A stretch of 64,000 nt of DNA from Opisthorchis felineus (Eukaryota; Platyhelminthes; Trematoda; Opisthorchiida; Opisthorchiidae), in assembly GCA_004794785.1 (NCBI GenBank), contig SJOL01002263.1, forward strand, positions 594,649 to 658,648. The letters run 5' to 3'. The notes under the pieces were generated by a model, which saw only the letters and a list, made by a program, of their open reading frames with translations, was not told the origin of the DNA and ran no database searches. Below, in pieces: positions 42,801 to 54,800 of the stretch (positions within the stretch are counted from its first letter, which is position 1; each line of letters starts with the position of its first letter). The translations under genes and the position numbers were made by a program.

Positions 42801-45800
42801 AGTTTCGCCCATACCCTTGGATGGAGCGGGTGGGAGTTCATCAAGACAAGCAGCTCGGTGGCGCTTGAACGAGAAAAAACAATCACCTAGCTCCGAAGCT
42901 GTCGGAGGTTCAAGTTCAAGGCTACATTGCGGGTCGGGAATTCGACTGAAAAACCGCAAGTGGAGAGTAGGATTCTTTCTGGAAGTCTTTAGCCTGGTGA
43001 TTGAGACGCTCTTTTTTAGAGATAAGCAAGCCATTTGTATTACTGACTGTTTTGCACACCAGAGACACTTTTGGGCCTATTATGCGTAAGCGTTGGACTG
43101 GTTTGCGCACAATCCTAGTTTCTCGCTCCCTCCATCTCTTCAGCTTTTTTGGGCCTACGACGCACCTCAATGCGGATACATGCTCATTTTCACCTGCGGT
43201 CTGACATTTCGGTGACTTGTATTGTACTGTCGACCAGCAGTAATACGTGTTTGAGAAGGTGGATTGTCCGAAAGAGAGTTCAGTACGTGGTTTTGGTACG
43301 TCCCGCTCACATTAGGGTTCAGAAACTTTTCAATCACCAGGCGAGATGTGCGCATCTTACGTGACCAGAAAAGCGCAAAGGATAGCGGCAACAGCCAAAC
43401 GTGTGATCGGAATGCATAAAGACGATCTAGAATGAGCAGTAAGCGTTAACAGACCTACGCCACCTGTAGCTGATGGCGATGTGATCTATCTGCTTTGGAG
43501 GTTCGCTCGCAAGTAGGGGAGACCAGAGGGCCAAGAGGTTTCAGTTGCTTCGGACTTAATGCGCAGAAATAGTCTGTAGTCAGCATATAACTAAAGCAGG
43601 CGTTCACTGCATTGTTTGCAATTTGATTTCAGTTCAAAAAGAGCACCTAAATGAGCTCAGCAGCGATAAGCCTACCTACTCGTGTGTTCATATGCTAGGC
43701 AGCAACAGCAATATCTGAGCCCTTAGCCCGTCGTAATAAAGCGTCAATTTGTCGAGAGTTAAGCAGCTACAACGAACAGGCAGCGTTTGTCAGCGCATTC
43801 ACAGGAAACCCTCATAGACGTTGTCAAACAAAGCGACTATCACCAACGAAGTCTGTCAAGCGCTCGGTGGCTTAAAACAATACCAACCCAGAAGGAAGCA
43901 ACCGGCTTCCGAATCACCAGAGGCGAGAATGAACCGATGAGAATGTCAGTTCAGCGATCCTATCTGAGCCTTGAGACAGCACACACCAACAGAAAGACCC
44001 CAGTGTACAAGGAAAAGTAGCCGGTTATACAGCTTCTTTGAAGGTACGACAATTGAAAACTTCCAGATGAACTGAACGTCGGGGTTTGGAGAATGATTTC
44101 GAAGTGTCTACGGCCATAGCGGCCGATTTAACCGTAGATATTGAAGCTAACGGTAGTGGACGTCGGACTAATCTATCAGCCCTTAGTAGTAAGAAGGGGC
44201 GGAAGACGAAAATGTAAAACAGGAAGAAGAAGCGCGTCAGCAGTAGTCCGTTTTAGCTTTCCCGTTCTGCTGTATGTAGCAAGTAAGGTGACATGGCTTG
44301 TGGCACCACGCAACGGCCGACGTACCATTCATGAATGTACGTGGGTTCTGATATTGCTAAGGTGTCCTAGTCTGGACTTGATAACAATTAGGGTCCTCAA
44401 GTAAAGCCTTTGGCTCAAAACCTGACGGCTAGCAATCGGTGGTTGGTGCCAGAGCAGTCAACACCTTTACAGTGCAAGTAGCCACAGATGGGCGATTTGT
44501 CAGTCATTCAAGTCACCATCAGATCGTGCAAAATCGCCAACCGTTTGGTACATGCGGTGTAAGGCTCCGCGTTTGCTGCTGAGTTGATTCTGAATGTGAC
44601 TTGCGAGAGTACCAGTTGCTTTTGTCAACCAAGGCGGCACCACAGCGGTGATTGGACTGGAGTAATACACTGGCTTAAGAAACTCTGGCGATTAGATGAA
44701 AGCTCCGCCTTGTAAGTGAGGTCACACTATGCTGAAAAGCTTGAAACATTGTTCAGCCGTTTCGTCCTTATTGGGACTGCTGCTGGGAATCGTTAGCAGT
44801 GCCAATCTCACTTAACTCCAGGGAGTTTCGAACCCGCAACATCCGGGTCGTAGATTGAACACTTAAACTTTCAGCCATGAGCGGCTGGTCAGCGGTGTGA
44901 TTAACTAGCACTTAGACAGGATATAGTGGCGCTCATCTTAGAATCACGGAATCCACATCACGTGATCACATACTGACCGGTTCGTCGATTTTTCAGCAAA
45001 GAAGAAATATCCGCTGAAAATTACTAAATCTCCCCACACTACCATCAATCTATAGGTGGCTTAGGGAAAGAATTCCACAAGATGTGTGAAACTTCCATCT
45101 GAGAAGTTGCCACTCCAGAAGCCAGTCTATACGTCACTACATGATGTGGTTTCCGTGAGTAAAAGCTGTCTAAGAACGGTCAGCTGACCAGCCACTCGTG
45201 GCCAAAAGTAAGTGTTCAGCCTAGTAACCGGGATGTCGTGGGTTCGTGAGATGTGCACTGCTAACGATGAAACAGCTGTACAGTACTTTTTGGCTTTTCG
45301 GAACAGAATAAATTCACTTGTAGGACGAGATCTTCATTGAAAATCACTAAATCTCCTCACACTACCATTATTTAGATGAAAGTCTGACACCTTAACTGAT
45401 GTAGACTAAGTTAAAAGGAAAATTATGCCTAATCATGTAGCAAGCAAACGAAAAACTCCTCGTGCATCCTTCGGGTGGTATGGCAGCTATATATCAAACG
45501 AACGATTATTATCTATTTATTAAGCGAACAAATGAGGAGACTATACACTCAATTGCAAATTACATTGGTGTTGACGGAACCCCCAACTGAAGCTCTCGTT
45601 GATGATATTCTTCGAGTTTTCTCCTTTTTCACAAAGGCCGCCCGATGTTTCCGTTGGCACGACATTCAAATTATCGAGGTAAAAGCGGAGAAAGTGGTGG
45701 TGGACTGCCCAAGTCTTTAGCAACTTTATGAGTAGTATGAATTGTGAAGAAAATATACTTTTGTATCGCGAATGCAGTGCCATCTGAAACATGAAGTGGT

Positions 45801-48800
45801 CTTTGTGTAGTACATTCAGTTAAAGTATATGATAAACGAGGGACTCGGCTGAGTCCCCCGTGAACACCAATCTAATTTGAAAATAAAAGTATTTCGCCCA
45901 AGTAGAACATAATGTTGACGGAAACTCGAGGCCTACGCCTTTCTAATGAGCTCCAATGGGGACAATGAGTGGGCAATCTTATAAGTAGTGTTTTAAGGTA
46001 AGAAAAAAATGCTGAGGTTTGTTTAACGCCCCACTTCCAAGCTGCATTGTATTCGACGTTCATACGCGTTTGATAGCAGTGTCTCTTGGAGGTTCCGTAG
46101 AAGGGTTTCACCACAGTCAAGCTAAAGTAGAGAGAGTAGGGGAGTTTTGTGCGGTCTCTGCACCAGCCCGAAGAACCAGAGAAGCATAAAACAGCATTGA
46201 TCATCAGGCATACCTGCTCCAATAGTGTACTGGCCTGGCATTTTTCTTTCTGAAGGGCTTCTACTCGCTGTTTTTCTGCCTCCAGTTGCCTTTGGGCTTC
46301 GGCAGCACGCCAAGCTTTGGTTCGAGCCTCGACGGCCTGGCGACGACGAACTTCACGTTGTGCTTCTAATTCCCGCAAGCGTTCGGCTTGCCTCTCCGTT
46401 TCCAACGCCTTCTCACGCTCCTTCTCCAGTCTGGTTTTATGAAAAACAAGAGGAGGTAAAAGTCAAAGACGGCTAACCATTCATAGCCAAGTATTTCGGT
46501 GAATGGCAAAAAAGGACGCTTGTAAATATGATAATTAGAAGACCAGCTTCTCTACAGAGGCTTGTGGGAGCAAAAGTATAAAATGGCAAAATCGCTCACG
46601 CAAAACTAACTGCTAACGTGAACACAGAAACTGGCAATGAGATTTTACATAGATACTAGGTTGCGTACTGAGGAAGATTTCTATACACCTCAATGAAGGA
46701 ATTTGTGAGTGACTGCACATCTAATCACGAGCAGTAAAACGGTAAATGAGTATAGGAAGTCGGATAGCACGCGCAGCAACTGAACTATCGGAGCAGTCAG
46801 GTAATGAGATTAACTGTATCAAAACAGCCATAATGGAAACTAAGTGGAACGGTTATTACCATAACTAGCCATGACATGACCATGACAGTAACTAGATGTT
46901 CTATTAACCAAACTGCAAATCTGCGGGACGGTTACACAACGAACCAAAGTGACAGTGGTCAACTTAGAGTTCTAGGTAAGCAGATTCAGGATAATTCGAA
47001 TTATTGGTTACTTGAATCAAGGCCCTTCGGGTGTGCGACTGGAGTATTGGAAAAACATTGCCGGCAACACGGTGTGCTTAGTTCATAAATCCTTGAGAAC
47101 AGGAAGGTTACCGGATGATAAACACGTGTCAACGGAGCGCTTATCTCATTTACGGTGAACTATTTAGCTAATAGATTATTGGCTGGAAAAAAACCGTTCA
47201 GCTGTAGCATTATTTCGGTGCTTAACTGCCAGGCCACCCGAAGGAAGCACGAGGGCTGGGATACTGCCAGGTTGCCCAAGCCTAGGCAGGGGAAGTCGAG
47301 ATGCAGAGGTCGGGTTCAAACCATGAACCTTCCGGCCAGTAAACTCGCTTTAACCACTGAGCCAATGGTTGGAAAATAGAAAGAATATTAGGAAACGTTT
47401 CACTTGCCGCAGCTTTTCCAATCGTTCTTGTTCTTGGCGTTCTTTCTCCAGCCGGGCTTCTTCCTCCTGACGTAGTTGCTCCGCCAGTTCTTGCTTCCGT
47501 CGATCTAGTTCAACTTGTCCTTGGAGGAAATTCTCCCGTCGTTTGTCCTCAAAGCTCAGCGCTGAACGGAAGGGGATAAAACACAAAAGAACCAGGGTTG
47601 AAGCTAACACATAAGCCCAAAGATATAATCAACCTAATGATGGGTCAGGCAGATTTTCGATATCATTATCAATACTAGTGCGCAAGTCCTCAACATCACA
47701 AAGCATAGTAGTTTTTACGGTTGACATGAGCACCGCCTAGCTCCACGTAAGGATGACTGTAAGGCACACCACAATACACGCACTGACTCTCTGCGTCCGT
47801 GTATAACAGCTGCTATTCCACTGGCAAAAAACGTGAACTAATCACAAGAGACCACTGCCGGAATACAAAAAAAGGTAGAAAACCTAGTGTTCTTTGAAGA
47901 TCGAAAGTTCATGGAATCACTATGGTTCTTCACAGCGCCCGGAATATAGTTTGGTGTCCTCACCCAGGATCCATGATAGTGTTTACCACGATGAATAAAA
48001 ATACAAAATTGAACCAAGAAACTATAATTGAGCAACCTGGTAGCATCTCGGCCCTCGTGCTTCTTCCGGGTGGCATGTCAACTAGACACTGAAGGAATTC
48101 CACAGCTGAAGTAGTATTATTTTTGCTTTTTAGGGGATAATGCTCAGCTGCCCATATACTGAAAATTGCCATATATTGGACTTATTATATTGTTTCTTCT
48201 CCCTTCTCTAACAACCACCTTTGTGCGTCCTGTTCCATATTTCGTCCGAAAGGGATTCAGTGTGCCCAACAACTGATCTTTTCTGATTCAACTAAGCATC
48301 TGTATCTCCACTTGAGCTTCCTTCAAGCTTCAAGCTTCAAGCTTCCTTCAAGTCGAAAATATTCTTTTTCTAAACCATACTGACCCTGAGCATGAAGTTG
48401 CGCCTAGACCAGCAACTATAACTGTCTTGCGCGACACGAGCGCCTCAAAAACATTAAACTATAGGTTTTCAGTAGTATGGATGGCAATTTTCACAGCTTG
48501 GTTATCTGTACAACTAACTATGGTGCCGGATACATAGAGAAAGTTCCGATAACCAGGGTATCAAAAACAGCATATCCGTGATTGGAGATGAGGAGATAAG
48601 GATATGACAACTGACGAGGTGGAAGATGAGCTGTGCAGTTCAACAGAACATGACAGCTGAGATACCACAATCCCCACGACCAATGTTTAAAACATTAATG
48701 AAGAGGGAGCAGTGTTTGGCCTCACCATCTAAGGCAACACCTATGTTCCAACATATCACCAAACTAATACATTTGCCGAAATTCATGTATTATAAAGGAG

Positions 48801-51800
48801 GAAAGATAAAAGAGGAAGCAAGCACTGGTCCACCACAATTATCCCATGTCTCCACCTCGATCAGTCTGGATGATAGGATTTCGAAAGCTCTTCTTAAACA
48901 CGATATGTTAGCGGGTAGAAATTTTGGCCTGGAATGCAGCCTTTATTGAATGACATAACAACAGTGAACGACTATTTTTCGTAACTGTTCGGTTATTCTC
49001 AGTCTTCGTGTTTTATTGGTTACTGTGGAGGATAAGCGGCATCCTAATTCAAGCTTCGCTCTTTTCTGGATGGGGAGTAACGAAAACAGTCCCACGGCCA
49101 ACTGGTCAACACCATGTCATCATCATTATGGGCAGCATGACATCAGTGTTCAACACTGACGCTTCGCTGCCGTACAACCATGATTTATTTGAAAGCCATT
49201 CGGATGAGGAGTTTAGCTAGTAACAGCACCAGTCCTGTTCTCATTCTGGGCCAAAAAATAATGGATCCTATGCATTGGCGCGTGATCCTGTCGTTAACAT
49301 TGTGAAACATGTCTGATACCCCTACGCCCACTTGGTGAGCCTCATCAAAGCGTCAAATGACTAGATTTCAAACCCACAGCTTCGTAATTACCGAGTCATT
49401 CAAGATTGACGACTATTCAGAATAGACAAATCGATTATAATCCAGTGGTCAGATTGCCTGAATTATTAACCACCTAGTTGGGCAAACAATCAGACTTTAC
49501 GCAAGTTGAGACATGAGGACAAACGAGATAAGGTGGATTTTCGTTATACCGAATCGTCGAACTGAACCGTGTGTGCGAAACCACCATCGACAAAGTGAGT
49601 TTCAAGATCAAATAGTTTAACCGTGAGTTGCTTTCAACTAGGGTCCTTGTGCTTCCTTCGGGTTGCATAGCAGCTATGCACCCACCTTGTCGTGGTGGTC
49701 GGGCTTCTGTGCTGCAATGATTCTGCTAGTTATAATGGCTGGAATTCAGTTCTTAAAGGAGAGCAGCCCGACAAAGAACAGCGAGTACCCGTACTGCGAG
49801 TAATTGTATTACGAGGCGGACTGCGATAGGGGTGTGAAGGAAGTGAGGCGTTTCCTCCAGGCGACCAGCATGTCTATATTGGGGAAGCAGCGATGCTGCC
49901 TTCCCAAGAGGAGGGTTAGAAAAGACCAGCCCTAAAAACCGCACATTCCTATAGCCCAACGGTTGACCGTGACCGATGGTGCATTATTCAGTACGGTCGA
50001 AATAATTTTAAAACCAAAGAGTCCGGTGCTGCTCAAAAGGCACCTGCTGTGCGCAGCTGCACTAGCAGTGAGACAGTGATGCTTTACTCCTTGCGTCTTC
50101 GAGCCGGACCGGCCCCCTACAACCAAGTGGGTCAGACTATTGAGTCATTGGCTCCGGGAAGGGCCCCCAATAAAACCTTAGCAACCGCTGGCTCGCGGTT
50201 CAAACTTTTGAGTCAGAGGCTACTGGCGCCTCAACCAAACCCTCTTCTCCGGCTTGGGCAACCGGGAAGTATCAATTGCCCTTGCAGCTCTTCACTCATG
50301 AACCTTATCCCACACTCCCTCCCCAAACGTCGTACAATGCAGTGCAATCAACTCATCTATCACTTCCCTAGCCACCATTCTGTGTCTAAACCTTCGCCCA
50401 GAAAAGTAAACCAAAATAATCGCCTACTAACCTCAAAAGATGTGATCCGCGTTGCAGCCATTAATGTCCGTACTATATGTCGAATTGGACAACAGGTATC
50501 CCCTGCTGAAACCTTGCTTTCTCTCTTTATCGATGTATGTTCTGTCTCCGAAACACGCATATAAGACCCCCTTCGGTCGTGCACCTCAAGCCGCTTAGAA
50601 CGAGCTCAGATGTTCCACATATCACTCTTCGGGCAAGCGGTGATCCTGACGCAATGGCTCGTGGTATCTACGGTGGGACGGTTGCACTCAGGGCGAGATG
50701 GCTCAGTGGTTAGAGCGCGGATTTACTGACCGGAAAGTCCGTGGTTCGAACCTGACCTCTGCATCTCGACTTCTCCTGTCTAGGTATGGGCAACCTGGCA
50801 ATATCCCAGCCCTCGTGCTTCCTTCATGTGGCATGGCAGCTAGGCACCGAAAGGGTGTTAGAGCTGAGAGATTGTCTTTTTTTAGTTGCACTCAGCCCCA
50901 AGGCTGAAAGCGCTTTATTGGACTGGATCCCAGTAAACAGACGTCTTTGCGCTGTGCGGTTGTCTGGCTCAATTGAGATCAATGCGGGTCGATGCGGTGG
51001 ACGGTGTTTATTTGTCGTACGGCATACGCCCCCACAAGCAGCAGTTCAGAGACGGACTGGTTTTATCAACATCTGTCACCAGTGCTTCGGTCAACAGTAA
51101 GGACGGATATTGTAATCCTAGCGGGTGACATGAATGCTCAACTTGGACGAATAAGTCCAGAAGAAGCGCAATTGGGTGGTAAAGTCGATGCTCAGCGTAC
51201 AGATAACGGGGAGCGACTGTTTCAGCTGTGTGCAGATCATCGTCTGTTCCTAGCCAGTACGAACTTTCAACACAACGCTCACATCGAGTTACTTGGAGGT
51301 CACCAACCGCAAGGCAGTCATGGACCCAACTAGACTATGTGGCTATCAGTTACCGATGGAGGGCGTCAATTAAAGATTGTCATTCTAGTGTACGCAGCTT
51401 GGCTCTGATCATACAGTTGTGTGGACCCGGCAATCACTCCGCTTTCCGTCAGCATTACGCATGAGAAAGCAGAGCTGTTCCACTCATCAACTTCGACTGT
51501 TTGTCCAAGCCACCTGATTCGACTGAATGAACAGTGGATATCATCGAGACCGGCGGATCTTATTGCTGTCAGAAAGGCCATACCAGCAACGAGCGACTGT
51601 GATGGCGCGCGCAGATCTCTCAGATCCTTCAACACAATCGCTGAAAGAACCCAGAGGGCCTGAATGGAACATCGAGGCTAGCCCATCATCAACAACAGAA
51701 ATCCAGCGTGAGATATCGATCTTTAGGCAGGACAAGGCGTCTGGCGCGAATGGTCTGTACTCCGCACTCTTCAAAGAAGGCGGCGAGGTCCTGGTGAACA

Positions 51801-54800
51801 GTCTAACATCCATATTTCAGATTTGGAATGAAAACAGAACACCAGCTGAATGGAGCTCCTCGATCATCATCCCAGTTTTCAAAAGGGCGCAAGAAAGTCA
51901 TCCGAAAACCATTGTGGCATCAGCCTGTTATCCGTCGCATCTTAGGTGCTCTCTGAACTTATTTCGTGTAGGTTGATCGATTATCGGGAGAGAGAGATTC
52001 GTGAAAATCAAGCTTGGTTTTGCCCTGGCCGAGGATGCACCGACCATATCTTTACCTTGAGACAAATTCTTGAACAGCGCTATTCCTTCAGACGTCCCAC
52101 GGTCGTTTTTCTGTATTTGAAAGATGCTTTTGATTCTTTCGACCGTGAGAAACTTTGGCAGTGTCTGTTGATCAAAGGTGTCCCTTCCAAATTTATAACC
52201 CTTATAGGGGCACTGCATGCGAACTCCTGTGGGCGCGTACGAGTATACGGCAAACTTTCGCCTGAGTTCACCATGCCCAGTGGTGTAAGACAACTTCGTT
52301 ATTGATGTGCTGCTTGAAATTTCTCTGCCTGCCTCTGAAACCACGGGAGTCGAAATGCTCCCTCACAGACATTGCGTATGCGGGCGATATTGCTCTCCTT
52401 CGCTCAGATCCCTAAAAAATGCAAACCATTTTAAATGGCTTAAATAACTCTGCCGCACGGTTTGGTATGCGCTTCACACCTGCAAAGTGTAAAGTGCTTC
52501 TACAAGACTGGGTGGGATCAAACACAAACTTCAGGCTTGTAGACGAGCCAGCCAACGTGGTAGATAGATTTGTTTACATGGACAGCTGTACAGGTTCCGG
52601 TGGACTGGCTGGAGATGAGGTTACTTCTCGGATCGGAAAGTCCAGGGCAGCTTTCGTCAACCTCCGACACCTACGTCGCTGACGTGACGTGAGTTTTTCT
52701 GTCAAGGCCAGAGTTTACACTGCGGCGGTGCGATCCATACTGCTTTACGGATCAGAAACGTCCCATCCACGTGCACAGGATATACGAAAGATGTCAGTGT
52801 TTGACCATCGGTGTCTCCGAAGCATTGGTCAGGTCTGGTGGGAACATCGGATTAGTAATGCCGAGGTACGCCAGATGGTTCTGGGAAGAAGGAACTCTCC
52901 CACGATAGATGAATTACTCACTCATGATAAGTCACGCTGGTTAGGAAATGTACTCCGCATACTAGAGGATGGTCTGCCTCGCAGACCTCTGTCGCTGAAC
53001 CCTGTGCTGAATGGAAACGACCAAAACGTGGACAGTGTATGACCTGCCGACGAAGTATGAAAACACTAACCAGTAAACAGTCGGTCCGACAACTACCACC
53101 TTGTTGGATGGAGATTCCAGGACTCGACTTACCAGTGGTTAATGACGCTGCCAGAAATGGCCCGATCGCGCAGTAAATGGTGCTCATGCATCAAAGCTAT
53201 CGCCTTCAATGGGTAACTACCCAGTTCCCCAACTAACCAAATATGCCATCGCCTCCAAGGCTAGGCTGTATGTCCTACACTCCTACTTTCCGGTAATCGA
53301 AACTGTAACAGTTGGAACCATTGTGCCTATAGCACATGGTTAATAGCTGATAGATTGATTGATTGACCGACATCGAAAGTGTTACAGCTAAAAGATTATT
53401 ATTATTGTTATTACTTATGGTTCATATATGTCACGTCCCACATCCCGTAAATATGCGCATCTGTTTTGAAGTGATTAAAATGTAATCGACTCGTTTGGGT
53501 AGTTGTGATGTTACTCAGATTCAGGCAATACAAAGTGATTCTTGGTACCAAAAGTGATGTTATGAGAAGTATATGAAAACTGAGTCCGTCAAACTCACCG
53601 GGAGCCTTGCCTTCGTCCTCGCTTGCGGGCTGAGCTGGTTGCAAATTGGACGGTGTTTGACGTCCTGCTCGAAGCTGGGGAGAAACCGGCACGGGAAAAG
53701 AGAACCAGAACATTCATAAACTGAGTGCACATTGAGGAGAGGGCCATAATAACGGGACATTACACTCTTTAGAACAATATAGCCATGATCACCTAACCTA
53801 GTGGGACTCGCGGTCGTGGTGCCTCAAACGGAAAGAGGAGCAGGAAATCCTAAGGTCATGAATCAACATCAAATAGCTAAATCACGCTTTCAGAAACGCA
53901 ATGGAGCAATAACCACCACTGTTTGGTCCACGGTTATTAGATCCTGGTTTGATGCTTCAGTTTTCAAGCCAGGGAGATAACCAGTGGCATGCTATGTCAC
54001 TGAGGTGAATGACCACAAACGAAATGCGGCATTAGGTATGAAAATGGAATGATGAAAGAAGGAAAGTAGTGCCCATAGTGCGATAGCTAACGACATTACA
54101 GAGCGAACAACACCACGTTGGTCGTGGTTACTCTAGTACAGAAGCCCTTAGCCAAGGAGGGCCCCTGTACTGGGGAAAGAAAGTACGTTCTATAGCGCGA
54201 CAGACGCAAATTATGGGTTAGAAAAGTAGGTGTGATATTTTCGGCATATAATCCACATAACTGTGCTTTACAGGACCGCCATTCACGTGGCTGCACAAGG
54301 GTGAGCGTCGTGTTCACATCAGGTGCAATCAGTTGTGCTACACATTCTGCTTTTCCGTCATTAAAGGCAACTACTTAAATAATTATGCAGTACCAGTTGG
54401 AAAAAAACTCGTGGGACTCGGTTTAGTTTTCAGGTCATAGACCGTGTACTAAAAGTACGTTGACTCCAGCTATCATGGTTCAGTTGACTGAGAACAGGTG
54501 TACATTGGGGTTGTTATACTTATCTGGCGAAGCGAGGACGAGGACAACAATGCAATGGCGATACTTTGACGCCAAAGGTTGCATGCCTCGTCCAGGAGAA
54601 CTCATGCGGAGACACGGCAGTTGTCAAAGCCACTCAGCTTGCCGATGATGACTATCATGGCAGAATCGTACATTAGGAAACATCAGGCTGTTTGCACCCC
54701 TCCCCCCATTCAGCTGGGCGAAAACACATCGGCGGGCGTAACCAGTATTGACTAGCTGGTCGGTTGTGGAATAGTTGTTATCCCAGAAAGCCATTCGGTC

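Larger units (their letters stand above)
39789..46213 (-). other. intron 8, 6.4 kb, repeat-rich
   Basis: It holds a head-to-head hammerhead-repeat locus (45.5-45.9 kb), two inverted SINE copies (44.7-45.3 kb), an RTE relic (41.4-42.5 kb) and an RTE 3' fragment (40.56-40.65 kb). The 42.6-44.7 kb part shows nothing I recognise. Flanking exons are phase 0 on both sides, so additional phase-0 exons cannot be excluded. Confidence 0.6.
50049..53375 (+). mobile_element. near full-length RTE-clade LINE relic, interrupted by a SINE
   Basis: Plus strand, in order: 5' segment with [22 protein letters not shown] endonuclease start [20 protein letters not shown] (50.44 kb); after the [24 protein letters not shown] (50.91 kb); [11 protein letters not shown] (51,118) and [20 protein letters not shown]; reverse transcriptase [20 protein letters not shown] (51.74 kb), [20 protein letters not shown] (52.11 kb) and AYAGDIALL (about 52.38 kb, catalytic YADD changed to YAGD); C-terminal [20 protein letters not shown] (52.8 kb) and SRWLGNVLR. 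It ends in a short GATTGATTGATTGA tail (53,353-53,370), as RTE elements do. It is inactive through frameshifts and stops, and lies antisense to the host gene within intron 6. Confidence 0.9.

Noticed and set aside
50698..50760. A functional tRNA gene suggested by A and B boxes
   Set aside because: The acceptor stem does not close, and the same tRNA-like head is followed by an identical non-tRNA body in at least three other places, so it is a SINE.
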